Shown here: piece by piece, positions 49,201 through 60,025 of the stretch | How positions within the stretch are numbered: position 1 is the stretch's first letter | Layout: every line of letters starts with the position of its first letter | Source of the DNA: Silene latifolia | Taxonomy: Eukaryota; Streptophyta; Magnoliopsida; Caryophyllales; Caryophyllaceae | NCBI RefSeq assembly: GCF_048544455.1 | Contig: NC_133538.1 | Span: forward strand, 254,186,491 to 254,250,490 | Length of the DNA: 64,000 nucleotides | Direction of reading: 5' to 3' | Position numbers and translations under genes: made by a program | The notes under the pieces: generated by a model | Databases searched by the model: none | Seen by the model: the letters and a program-made list of their open reading frames with translations, nothing else | Told to the model about the DNA's origin: nothing

Positions 49201-52200
49201 TCACTTGCACTAACACTGTTACATCATCGCTGTTATAAAGTTTTCATTTTACAAATAATTACTAATATTCAATTTCCTTTTAGATGAAAACGGTGATGCT
49301 GATGAATATGATGCATCAGGGCAGGGTGACAAAACAACTAGCGAGCCAGAAGATGGATCTGGTGAAGGTAATAGTGTAATCTTTGTTATAGGCTTTACAT
49401 TCTTGGGTGCTTTTTTAACAAACAATTTAGTAATATATATTCATTATCTGCTACACAGATGACAAGGAAGAGGCCGAAGGTGATGCATCAGGCCAGCCTG
49501 AAGATAACCCAACTAGTGAGGCAGGTGAAGAGGCATCTTCTGAAGGTAATTGAGGAATCTATTTAAACTCGTTGTGTTATAGGATGTAACTGTAACAATG
49601 TTATTGTGACGTAATTTTAACAAAAATTTACAGTGTATCTATTGTGCCTTTTTTGGTTCAAAGAAAAATTGTTAATATATATTGAATCCAATTACCTATG
49701 ACACAGATGACGAGGAAGAGGTGGAAGTTGATGAATCAGGCAAGCCTGAAGACAACCCAGCCAATGAGGCAGCTGAAGAAGGATCTCTCGAAGGTAATAG
49801 AGAAATCTATTTGCACTCGGTGTATTAGCTGATGTAACACTGTTAATACTGTTACTGAAACACTGTTACTGTGTTGTAGTTTTATCAGAAGTTTACAATG
49901 ATATATATATTCAATTATCTGCTACACAGATGACAAGGAAAAGGCCGAAGATGATCCATCGGGTCAGGCTGAAGAGAACCCAACGACTGAGGCAGCTGAA
50001 GAAGGATCTTCTGAAGGTAATTGAAGTAGCAAATTTACAGTAACACTGTTAGAATAACTATGAGGCATTGTTGGTCCGAAAAACATTAGTAATTTATATT
50101 CAATTCAATTACTTGTGCCACAGATAACAAGGAAGAGGCCGATGATGATGCATCAGGCCAGGATGATGACCAACCAACCAGTGAGGGAAATAAAAATGAA
50201 GATGACGATAAAGATGAAGAAGAGGATGATGGCAATGAAAAACCAGATGAAGAGAACGATGATGATAAAGATGAAGACAGTGCTGGCGATAAAAACGAAG
50301 ATAACAGTAAGGAGGATGAAGCAACTGGTAATGAAGACGCCGATGGGAATGATGAAAAAGGCGAGGAAGGAGAAAAACCCAGTGAGGCTGGTGATGAGAC
50401 AGTTGGCGACGAAGAACCAATAACTACTCAGTGCAGTCAGGTAGCAGAAGATGACGACGATGATGAAGTTGATATTGTCGATGATTGCAGTGATGAGATC
50501 CTGTATGACGATTACGACGAAGATACTGGCGACCACTATTTGTTACATGTCGAAACAACTGAAGACTGGATGCGCGTGATGGATCCTCGCTACGGCTGCA
50601 CAATCGAATGTGGCCTACCAGCTCCGGATCTAACACTTGTGTCCAAGACTATGATAAAACACAAGCAGATAATGACGCCTATTCTTGAAGTTAGGAAAGA
50701 AACAATTGACTATTGTTTTATCGACGATGACAAGAACCTCTCAGATACGTGAGTACTTTATTTACTCTTGCACTGTGATAAACAAAACGTTTTACTTTGC
50801 GAGTGAATCTTTGTTTCAAACTGAATAGTTATTCTTGTTAAACCGTTACTCTATTAAAAGGTGTTCGACTATTACATCTCACTGTCCAACAGGGAAAGGC
50901 TTGTCTCGTATGGGAAGTATCACTTCATTCCAAGGGAAGATTTAATTTCATTGGCTCCTGGTGAGCTTATTTATATAATGGTGACTGAATGTTGGTCAAT
51001 GTTGCCCAATGACCTCATCTTCAGAAAGGTAGCAAGTGATACACCATTGAGGATCTTCATGGGCTTGGTTCAATCTGTATGTTACTGTAATAAATAAATT
51101 TTTATTCTTATTGATTTTGTGTTTCTATAATGTTTATTGACTTTGTATTTATATTTATTTTTGTAGGACGCATTTGCAACGATGGCTCTTGGAAAACCCA
51201 TTCAAAACAGACATTTAGAAGGTGAAGTTTTGCTGTCCTTCAGACATTGGATCAAATACAACCCGAGTCCACTGAATTTCAACTGTGATATGGTAAACCA
51301 CATTACTGTTAGTTTTTTTTATTCTTATATAAATAGAGTGTATAGAAGTTCTGTTTAACAATGATATATATCTGCTTAATTGCAGATATTCATTCCACTC
51401 ATTCTGGAGGACCACTTTTTTTGTACTTGCATAAATTTCATGTCGCAAATCGTTGACTACCTAGACAACAAACCCTTATATGCCATATCCCGAAAAGCAA
51501 AAATGGCAAGAACTGCGGTAAGTTTCTCTACTAATAGTAACAATGTTATAGTTTTAAATTTCCATTAAAAAATTTGGAAATCATTGTTACAGTAACATAG
51601 ATACAGTAACAGTATTACTTTTTGTGCAGGCAAATATCATGGGGAAAATGTTGTCAGAAATGCAAATTGCAAAAGGCTCCAAAGTGGAAAGTTTCCCACT
51701 GCAGAATGTGAAATTTAAATGGTAGAGCATTGCAAAAAAATGTGGATTGTGGATTTTTCATGATGATGCACATGGCTTTCTACATGGGGAATGTTTTTGA
51801 CTTTAAGCTGGGGGATGAACGGAAAAGAATGTTGTACCGTGCTGAAATATGTGCAATACTTGTTCTTAGCGACTTGAATCAAGTACGAAAAGAGGTGCAA
51901 GGGAGGATATCAAAATTCAGGAATGAAAGAGAACAGCTGAAAAAAAGCTGCTGCAAAAAAGAAGGCTGGAAGAGAAGAAGGAAAAAAAGGAAGAGGAAAA
52001 AACAAAGGAGCCACAGGAAAAACAAAAGGAGGAAGAGCCCAAACAGCCGAGCGTGAAGTCGGTTGCTTACAAGCATTCTCCTAGAGCAATTGGTGAAGAT
52101 GAGGAGATAATATTTAAATTTCATAAGGATGATGCTATGAGATATTCTCTAGGTCACGGTGAAATTGACGGTGAAATATTCCTAGTCTCTGAATTTATGA

Positions 52201-53622
52201 GAGCAAATCAGAAACTGTCGTCCAGTACAACTAATCTGAGAAGGCACGTTCTTGATTATGCGTTTATGGATGATATCGACTTCCACAAAAGGTAAAATAC
52301 TTGTTGTTACTGTAAAAGTGTTACTGTTATACTGTTTTTGTAAAAGAGTTTTTTAAACACTGTTTATGTTACACTGTTTTTGCAAAAACTCTTGAGTAAT
52401 CTGACTCTTTTGGTTCTGTAACAGTGAGATCCTGGCTGCGTTTGGAGACAACAGGAGGTTGACAAGAGCTGATATACTCTCACTACGTCCTAGGAGTCAC
52501 ACAAATTGGATGGTGTTTGAATGCTGGTCTCTACTCTTGAATTATGTCGAGAACAGCAAAAGAGGCACAAGGGCAGCAGGGCCAACCATACTTTACTTAG
52601 GACTAGATCACATGGTAAGTTGGATCGGTGTTAAATGTCTGCTTCTGTTCAATAACATATGATTCTTTTACAAGGAAAATCTAACCCTTACATTTTTTTT
52701 TATTTTTTTTTTTAAAACTACAGCATGCTCTACTGGCTGTGATGCAAGAGGATAGTGAACAGTCTGATATAAAGAACGAGTTGTTTGAAATTTGGGATAA
52801 TTTCATCAACGCGAGCAAGGCAAATTACATATGCCGAACTTATTTTTATACCTTGTTTGGCTGGCTATCACTACTTCTGTGTGTGTATCAATTTCCTCAA
52901 GAAAGAGATTAGTGTGATCGACAGTCAATCGTATGCTAACTGGGAGTCTTCATTCACTTACGACATCGCAACGGCAGCAGTAAGTCCCCTGAGTTGTCAA
53001 ATTGTATATTTCGATTTGATTTGATGTTACGATAATACCTATACTATAACATTTTTATGTTGTTTCAGTGTTACTGTTATACCTATACTGTAACATTGTT
53101 GATTATACAGATTTCTTAATTGATAGTAAAAGGAAATTAATGTTCTGCTTTCGACAGCCGGTTGCATGAGTGACTACCTGGACACAAAGGGCGACGTGAG
53201 GGTAATCGAAATGCTCGGCTATCCTGTGGTAAATGTGAAGTTTAAATGGCGTAAACGGGCTTCCGTATTTAAAGAGTCACTGTATCACTATGATGCCGTC
53301 TCCAATTTTTGGGATATTCAAACAAGTCTTCTTTGCTCAACAACACATTTTATCGGCGGGCATGCGCTTCCCAAATTGATGCATGTTTGCTCATGGCTGA
53401 CATCAACAAAATACGGGCTGAATTGTTGATGATTTGTTGAAATCTTCAAAAAATCAAAGAAAACAATCTGCCCGATATAGCCGCAAGGAGGAAGCCGCTA
53501 GAATGCTCAAAGGGAAGGCAATGGAACATGAATTGTCAGACAAACAACCATCGATTGAGAATGAACCAAAGCCACTCAACACCGAAATGCCTGTACTTCG
53601 TTTTAAAGTGAAAATCAAGTGA
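43221..53622 (+). CDS. Two-headed Ulp1/C48-like protease gene, element C (damaged)
   Basis: Long spliced gene. Exon 1 is 43221-43231 (MTKR). Lys-rich exon repeats lie at 44204-46441, the N-terminal conserved domain at 46987-47820 (IGFGGLL, FVLYALSTFLAPTPN), and acidic linker exons at 47975-48108, 48203-48857, 48987-49169, 49284-49367, 49459-49545, 49707-49793, 49930-50016 and 50124-50748. Ulp1 domain 1 is in 50893-51075, 51167-51292, 51386-51517 and the first part of 51630-52291. Domain 2 is in the rest of that exon plus 52425-52614, 52734-52979 and 53158-53622. Splice sites are good and phases mostly agree. Lesions: TAG at about 47020, frame changes near 45770, 47210, 51730 and 52830, and TAG at 51723. 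It has the same overall layout as copy A, so the architecture predates the split of the two elements. Confidence 0.75.
43232..44203 (+). repeat. Repeat-rich first intron of Ulp1-like gene C
   Basis: (GTT)n-rich intron. A unit of about 120 bp (GTCTCGATTATAGTGATTTG, GTTTATTAATTGATCGAAG, (TTG)n) is tandemly repeated at 43429-43550 and 43551-43668. CTGTAACAGTGTTACTGTAG-type repeats follow at 43920-44060. Confidence 0.7.
44204..46441 (+). other. Tandemly repeated Lys-rich exons, element C
   Basis: Four related exon starts, each after a near-identical AACAATGTCAG acceptor: 44204-44349 (146 nt), 44713-44856 (144 nt), 45104-45249 (146 nt) and 45498-46441. Each encodes a KAEV/VPEKSA, KKAKVEAS, SKK, P-type block; introns are also homologous over about 350 bp. 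Only the 144-nt exon keeps phase 2-2; the 146-nt ones shift frame, and the third also has a stop. The last exon expands into a long histone-H1-like K/P/A/V-rich region and ends with SSKTPKRAKTEKR. Confidence 0.7.
48987..50016 (+). other. Tandemly repeated acidic exons, element C
   Basis: Five small exons, all phase 1-1 and all a multiple of three: 48987-49169 (183 nt), 49284-49367 (84), 49459-49545 (87), 49707-49793 (87) and 49930-50016 (87). The 87-nt units encode a repeat of the form DDKEEAEGDASGQPEDNP then EASSEG. Introns between them share a TATATTCAATTA...CACAG 3' end and GTTACTGTAAC-type repeats. Exon 50124-50748 starts with the same unit and continues into Ulp1 domain 1. Confidence 0.85.
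50893..52050 (+). other. Ulp1 domain 1, element C (Gln codon is TAG)
   Basis: LIYIMVTECWSMLPND is the first strand. IFIPLILEDHFFCTCINF carries the His (51413-51415), and YLDN carries the Asp (51464-51466). At 51723 a TAG sits exactly at the codon that is the catalytic Gln (codon 32 of the exon) in copy A. The NVDCG with the Cys (51748-51750) is one base out of frame after a run of seven A. The downstream helix FMMMHMAFYMGNVFDFKLG is conserved. Confidence 0.75.
52051..53622 (+). other. Ulp1 domain 2, element C (no Cys)
   Basis: MVFECWSLLLNYVE and IFIPCLAGYHYFCVCINF align with domain 1; here the His is retained, and VIDSQ keeps the Asp. VKFKWRKRASVFKESLYHY aligns with the Gln/Cys region but has neither Gln nor a DCG. 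A frame change lies near 52830-52850. The intron before the IFIPI strand is absent, as in copy A. Confidence 0.65.
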
Positions 53623-54753
53623 TGTACTCTAAAACAATGTTACTTTAACAACGTAATAGTGGGTCATAGAGTGGAACATATTTTGGAATATTTTGGAATA
53701 TATTACAAATAAGTTTGTTACAGAATAAGAATAACTTATTATATGCAGAATTCATTAACTATGTTCAGAATGTGTGTGTGTGAGTGTCAAAAGTGAAAAA
53801 AGAAAACATAATTTGACGTTTTGAATTCTTCACTCTTGCAGCTGTTATAACTGCACTTCATAGGGAAAACGAAACATGGGTTGGATAAATTTCATGACTT
53901 ATTTTGTCTTTTCGAATTCAAAAATTAACTGTTTTTTTAAAGCATTTAATTTTGAAAAGCTTTTTAAAATGTTAGTGTTTTTTTTAAACAAAAAAGTCGA
54001 GACAAAATGAAAATAATGTTCTTGTAACACTTGTGATAGTAATAAATGAAAATTATAAAAAAAGATTTTGACGCTTTGAATTCTCCACTGTGCAAGCATT
54101 TATAATGGACTTAATTATGGGGAACAGGCACGTGGTTAACATCAATCATCTTTTAAAAACAGTTTTCAAAGCGATTAATAAAAGTGGTTTTTAAAGCGAT
54201 TAATTTTTTTTTAAAAAAATAAGCTGTTTTTGTTTTTCACAATTATCTATAAATAATCTCATTTTAAAAAAACACAATTATGTTACTGTAACAGACGGTT
54301 TTGACGCTTTGAATTCTACAATCTGCAGCAGTTATCTTTCTAAAACAGTTTTTCACTTTCTTCAAAGTGACATTTTTCAAGGCAGTTATTTTTTTTATTT
54401 TTTTTTTAAAAACTGTTTTGTTTTTTTCAATTATCTATAAATAATCTCATTTTCATTCAACATTTACACTTCATTTTCTAAACAAAAAAATAAGCCAAGA
54501 CAAATTCAAAGGTTTTTCATGTAATTTTTTTTAAATCTTTTGTAATATTAAATATCTATAAAGATTATGGATGGTTTAATATTACAATTATTGCTAAAAT
54601 TTTATTTATTATATGACTACCTTGCTCTAATTTAGGGAAAACAGTTTATGTTTGTTTATAAATAGGTTTTGTTTTCTCTAATTTAGGGAAAACAGTTTAT
54701 TATTCTGTTTTAATAGGTTTTTTTTTTTTTTTTTTGGTTTCAGCAAGAGAAAA
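53623..54753 (+). promoter_or_regulatory. Repeated promoter-like region of coiled-coil gene C
   Basis: Three spaced copies of GACGCTTTGAATTCT-type sequence, at about 53816, 54069 and 54303, lie about 240 bp apart. TATA boxes TATAAATA in the same ATCTATAAATAATCTC context lie at 54248-54255 and 54436-54443. A leader intron probably ends at the TTTCAG just before ATG 54754. This parallels the duplicated promoters of the A/B coiled-coil gene. Confidence 0.5.
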
Positions 54754-55206
54754 ATGGAACGAATTCAAAGGAAACTGGTAGACACCAAGTTTGAACTGGA
54801 AGAAATAACAAGGCATAGAGATTCATTACTTGAGCAGGATATATCATCTGATAGTAAGGTAATAGAAATGCTAGAACGAGTACAAGTGCTTGAAAAAGAC
54901 TTGAACAATGCTGAAGCTCATCTCAAGTTTCTAATGGCGGAAAACAAGTGTATTGGGAAACTGCTAGAAGAAAATAAGGTGAAGAAATACACTGAAACTG
55001 ATTTAGATCGTCAGTTTCTCCTTGGTGTTACAGCTCTTAGGGAGTCATATGCTAAAGTCAACCCTTCGATTAACATGAAGTGGCCTCTTGTTGTCAAAGC
55101 TATTGAAGAGATGGAAGGTTACAGGAGTATTCTGAAAAAGGAGTTGCTAGAGGGCGAAAGCAGCGTTCATTCTCCTCCTGTGAACAAACGGCTAAGAAGG
55201 GAGTAA
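54754..55206 (+). CDS. Small coiled-coil MULE accessory protein (element C, intact)
   Basis: An intact 150-codon frame in a single exon, the only undamaged gene of this element. The N-terminal two thirds have heptad-type Leu/Ile spacing (KLVDTKFELEEI, VQVLEKDLNNAEAHLKFL). The C-terminal block (TDLDRQFLLGVTALRESY, YAKVNPSINMKWP, KAIEEMEGY) is conserved with copies A and B, and the end is basic (NKRLRRE). No family was recognised. It lies head to tail after the Ulp1-like gene and convergent with the transposase. A nuclear partner of the transposase or Ulp1-like protein is possible but unproven. Confidence 0.75.
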   Translation: MERIQRKLVDTKFELEEITRHRDSLLEQDISSDSKVIEMLERVQVLEKDLNNAEAHLKFLMAENKCIGKLLEENKVKKYTETDLDRQFLLGVTALRESYAKVNPSINMKWPLVVKAIEEMEGYRSILKKELLEGESSVHSPPVNKRLRRE

Positions 55207-55429
55207 AAGATTTAATATTTCCTTAACTGTTACAGTTTATGCTTACTGTGACAGCTTATATTTAAGTTAACTACTGTTACTGTATGAAAGTATTTCGTTT
55301 TTAATTAGTGTGTGTAACACTTGTGTTTAATGAATGACATCTTAATTCGGTTAATTGTCCAATTTACTAATAGAATTGTGGTATATTAAATTGAACAACG
55401 ATTATGTAACTATGTTTAAAATTGTCAAA

Positions 55430-56530
55430 ATACGCTCCTAAAACGGGACGGAAAAGGGTTTAGGGCTGGATTAGGCGGCACCGCTTCGCGGAGCCGCCTA
55501 ATCCAACCCTAAACCCTTTTCCTTAAACAAAGGTTGTTCGTAGTACAACACTTCATTTACATAAAGATAAAACCAAAACTAAACCCTAGGGAAGGACGGG
55601 TGATACCCTATCGTGGACGGGATTTAAATTTGGGGAAAAACGCTCCTAAAACGGGACGGAAAAGGGTTTAGGGTTGGATTACGCGGCACCGCTTCGCGGA
55701 GCCGCCTAATCCAACCCTAAACCCTTTTCCTTAAAAAATCGTGGTGAAAAAAAACCAAAACTAAACCCTAGGGAAGGACGGGTGATACCCTGTCGTGGAC
55801 GGGATTTAAATTTGGAGAAAAACGCTTCTAAAACGGGACGGAAAAGGGTTTAGGGTTGAATTAGGCGGCACCGCTTCGCGGAGCCGCCTAATCCAACCCT
55901 AAACCCTTTTCCTTAAACAAAGGTTGTTTGTAGTACAACACTGTTACAGTAAAACCAAAACTAAACCCTAGGGAAGGACGGGTGATACCCTGTCATGGAC
56001 GGGATTTAAATTTGAGGAAAAACCCTCCTAAAATGGGACGGAAAAGTGTTTAGGGTTGGATTAGGCGGCACCGCTTCGCGGAACCGCCTAATCCAACCCT
56101 AAACTCTTTTCCTTAAAAATCGTGGTGCAAAAAAACCAAAACTAAACCCTAGGGAAGGACGGGTGATACCCTGTCGCGGACGGGATTTAAATTTGGGGAA
56201 AAACCCTCCTAAAACGTACGACAGGATTTAAATTTGGGGAAAAACGCTCCTAAAACGGGACGGAAAAGGGTTTAGGGTTGGATTAGGCGGCACCGCTTCG
56301 CGGAGCCGCCTAATCCAACCCTAAACCCTTTTCCTTTAAAAACCGTGGTGCAAAAAAACCAAAACTAAACCCTAGGGAAGGACGGGTGATACCCTGTCGT
56401 GGACGGGATTTAAATTTGGGGAAAAACGCTCCTAAAACGTACGACAAGATTTAAATTTGGGGAAAAACGCTCCTAAAACGGGACGGAAAAGGGTTTAGGG
56501 TTGGATTAGGCGACACCGCGAAATCCTTAA
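55430..56530. repeat. Hairpin-forming minisatellite with telomere-like arms
   Basis: Six copies of a unit of about 180-220 bp. Each contains a near-perfect inverted repeat: the arm AAAAGGGTTTAGGGTTGGAT plus TAGGCGG, a short GC-rich loop (ACCGCTTCGCGGAG), then the complementary arm. GGGTTTAGGG equals 1.4 plant telomere repeats. The spacer has CTAAACCCTAGGGAAGGACG and GGGATTTAAATTTGGGG. The sixth copy (56470-56530) is truncated. It lies between the convergent 3' ends of the coiled-coil gene and the transposase. Confidence 0.9.
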
Positions 56531-56837
56531 ACAAAGGGCATATTTACAAAATAAATCGTATAACACTGTTACTGTAAAACTAAGGAAATATGATCCTAAA
56601 ACGGGACGGAAAATGGTCCTCAAACAATATTTATTGCTGTATAAAATGTTGTAAGTGCTGTATAAAATGTTAACTATGATGTAGGAAAATAGAATGACTT
56701 TTTACTGTGACATGTTATTGTCACAGCAACACACAATTCTACTTTTTATTTTTACTGTGACATATTATTGTCATAGCAACACAAAATCGTACTAATTATT
56801 GATAAGGTCACAATGTTACTGTAACATCATAACAATA
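56531..56837. other. Intergenic spacer with GTTACTGTAAC-type repeats
   Basis: Short AT-rich 3' flank of the transposase with ACTGTGACATGTTATTGTCA-type repeats at 56703 and 56754. No gene. Confidence 0.6.
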
Positions 56838-59687
56838 TCAAACTTTTTTCTTTTTAGCTGCTTTCTCAGCAGCTTCATCAGCTATGCGAAGAGGGCATGT
56901 TCTCCTGTCGTGGGTAACTCTTTCTTTGCAGTATGCACATAGCCTCTTTGGCTTGGCTGCTTTTTCAATGGCCTGTTGTTTAGCTGACTTCAATCTTTTT
57001 CTGCTGCCCTTGTTGCGTGCTTGTTCCGGAGGGTGGATAGTGACTTCAGACGACGAGCTGCAGCCCAACAGAATCTCCATCTCTTGGTCTTTTGTAAGCG
57101 GTTCAATACATAAATTCTGCCGGAACTCAACTAGGAGGGATGCTAACTCTTCCGTGTGTTTAGCAGGTAAAGTTTTGAGAACACTAACTATCTGACGGAA
57201 CTTTGACCATATGTTGCACAAATGACTGTTATCAGATGTAGCCATATATGAATCCTCAATGACATTCCCATTTGAATCAAGCCTGGAAGTAAAATAGCAG
57301 GTTACTGTTTATCATGGTGACAATGTTACTATAAGAAATTATGGTTACAATGTTACTGTAAAACAATTACTATAACAAGTCAAAATTGTCACTGTAATAA
57401 TGTTTTCGAATCAAACCTGTTCGCTGAGTGTGTGTTATTTAGCCAACGATCTACAATGTACTTGCTTGGTATTCGCCCAATTCCTTTGACCTTGTACACC
57501 CACACAATATGCCTGCAGAGTAATCCAATTCTTTCGAACAGTTTACACTCGCATACTGCATCTGTGCTTCTAAGGTCAAACCTCACCTTGAAAATTTTGT
57601 CTATCTCAGCATCGATTACATGATTTATGCGCACATGCTCCTCCTTCTCAAAGTCATCAACACCACATGAATCGGCAGCCATTACTTCTTCTTGAAACAC
57701 CTTGAACACAGCATGTGTGTATATAATAGCGCCATGCTTTTCTATAGGTAATTCTGTCTTAAGCTCGGGGAATGAGTGGTCATTTGTTATAATCATCGCA
57801 CCTTCGTGTATAGCTTTCTTTGGTCCATAGCAGATTTGGAACCTGGTTTTAATGCAACAAGGATTCGGCATCAAATTATTTATGTAACAATGAAACAATG
57901 GTACTGTAACATACATGCTTGTTTCCGGCATTGTAAGGAATGAAAAAGAGTTGTTTACCTCATCCAAAATTCGACCAGTGTACCAAAGTGATTCTCATAG
58001 CGCTTGAAAAACGAATTTGTACTTTCGATCATTTTGTGTTGTTCTTAATATGCAGCCCAAGGCAAGGTCACGATGGTAGGCAGGAATCCAATGGTGTCTG
58101 TCGTCGAACATTGTAGTCAACCAATCATTATCTTCCAGCTGGAAATCTGAAATGACCTTCTACCACTTCTCTTCGAACTCCGACGGCTCCATATCAGGGT
58201 CCCAAACAACAGCGTTGAAGCGAGCAAGGAAGTTCGTGTCTCTGCAGAGTGTTGAACCAACTTTGTCCGTGATCTTTTGTTTAATATGCCACATACAATA
58301 ACGATGCCTAGCTGTCTTGAAAACGAAGGGAAAGCTGTTGTATGCGGTCATAATGAAACAAACAAGTCGAACGTGATATTGACCAGTGATAGGGAAAGAG
58401 CAAGTGAGTAAATTATATGTTAGTAATTTAGTTACAGTAACATTGTTATTGAATAAGCTTGTAAAAGAGGAAGAGATGGAACAGTGGTAGTTGGAGTCAG
58501 AAAGTTGTGGTACAATAAATTTAAGTAAGTCTGTTATAGTAACATTGTCACACTATTAACTTCTATATGCCAGGGCATTGATTCGTGATCATGAACTGCG
58601 GCTCTTTTTGTCCCATGGCAGTCAAGAAATGCTGAAAGGTCCATTGGAAGGAGATGTCATCCTCGTGTAACAGGAGACAACCGGCAAACAACACCGACTT
58701 TCTGTGGTGATTAACACCTGTGAATGGTGTAAAAACCATATCATACTTGTTGGTTAAAGTAAGTAGGGTCGAAGCTCACAAACATCCCCAAAGAATGAGT
58801 AGTTTCTAATACATGTAGCATCAGCCCAAAAGAACTTTGTTAGACGGTTTTGCGGATCAACATCATAGGCGAAGTAGAACTGGGGTTGGGTCGCTTTGAG
58901 TTTCTCGAGTCAATCGATGAAAAGGTCAGCATCTCTTAACCCAATGTAGCACTTGATATCTCTTTAAAATTTCTTAAAATCTATCAATGTAGCACCGATA
59001 TTTTCATACCCATTGACAAGTTCCTTAACCTGTCTAAAGGTCAATCCAGCGCCAATATTCAACTTGGAGTTGTCCAAGATAAGCGTCTTCTGGAACATAT
59101 CAAGGGATCGTGAAATCTTATCGAGATCTATTACGTACGAGAGGTGAGACGATGATTGTGGACTTGAGAAAACTCGTCAATCATAGCTGGGCCATCAAGG
59201 CCATGTAGAAGGGCAAATCGGACGTACGCTCGGCATCCAATTCTAGTGATTTTAACTCGTCGTGTAATCGTACTAGCTGTGGACGAACCATCACCCATAT
59301 TCTCATCATCCTTGGTTACGGGGGCATTTTGTTTCGGTTTAGATTCCCTGAACCCTTGACGGTTGCAGACTATGAATTTTTGGTGTGCAACACCACCTCG
59401 CAGTGTTTTCGTACTGTGCTTCCGAGGGGTAAATCCACATGCCCGAGCATAAACCTCGTAAAACTTGATTCCAGCCTCAAGGGAGGCAAAAACTGCACCA
59501 ATGGTAGGTCTAAACTTGTGCTCAACCACACGCATCTAGCACTCACCTCCATTAGGCGTGTGAGACAGAACAAGCTGATTATTTGGTTGAGGATTGGGTT
59601 GCTCTTGGACAATTGGCGTAGAATGGGGTTTAGTGACAAGAGATTTGAGTCTCAATACAAAAAGAAAATACGAGTATTAGTGACCTG
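56838..59687 (-). pseudogene. FAR1/FHY3-type MULE transposase, element C
   Basis: A minus-strand acceptor at about 59687 opens the FAR1 exon (CNRQGFR, TRIGCRAYVRF, HNHRL; 59131-59640). The transposase core is at 58160-59100, with FDPTY-type sequence near 58770 (frame-shifted), the second Asp replaced by Asn (ITNQCPG, codon 58581-58583), and the C2H CMWHIKQKI. An intron region lies around 58380-58560. The SWIM finger CECKLFERIGLLCRH is in 57389-57840, and the C-terminal zinc knuckle CAYCKERVTHDRRTC in 56838-57245. Introns carry TTACTGTAAC-type repeats. Several stops and shifts, and the Asp to Asn change, argue that it is inactive. Confidence 0.8.
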
Positions 59688-60025
59688 AAATACAACGGTG
59701 GTATTACAAAGAGTGACATTGTTACAGTAATACTAGTACTATGACAATGTAGTGACATAAGGATGGACGGGAGAACAGGAATATGCGAAGAGGCTGGACT
59801 ACAATTTAGAACAAGAAACTAAAGTACATTGAAGTAATAGCAGAACAAGAGGACGTCCAGAAGTGGTACAACATATGTTATATGTGCAATGGAAAATGAA
59901 TATATGTGATTGTGTTACAGTAACATTGATATTGTAACAAGCTGAGCCTGTAAGCATTGACAGCAGAACAGGAATATACAGACAGGGGAACAGGAATATA
60001 CAAGACAGGGAAAGAGGTCAAATAT
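59688..60025 (-). other. Upstream part of transposase C, interrupted by LTR element
   Basis: Probably the first intron of the transposase: GTTACAGTAACATTGATATT-type repeats at 59920 and degenerate CAGGAATATACA repeats (59960-60000). The expected first exon is not seen; the LTR begins at 60026. Confidence 0.45.

Larger units (their letters stand above)
42863..60025. mobile_element. Second Ulp1-carrying MULE (element C, right end not seen)
   Basis: Has the same three genes as the composite MULE, but strongly diverged: Ulp1-like (+), coiled-coil (+, opposite orientation to A/B), FAR1-type transposase (-). The left end next to (TA)n reads GAGCATCCCATGAGTCTATC and a second ATGAGTCTAGC. No inverted copy was found before the LTR that starts at 60026, so the right TIR may lie beyond that insertion. 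Introns carry GTTACTGTAAC-type repeats in place of TTATTC-type repeats. Confidence 0.65.

Noticed and set aside
55430-56530. Interstitial telomere array
   Set aside because: GGGTTTAGGG occurs once per arm of each unit and is not in long tandem runs.
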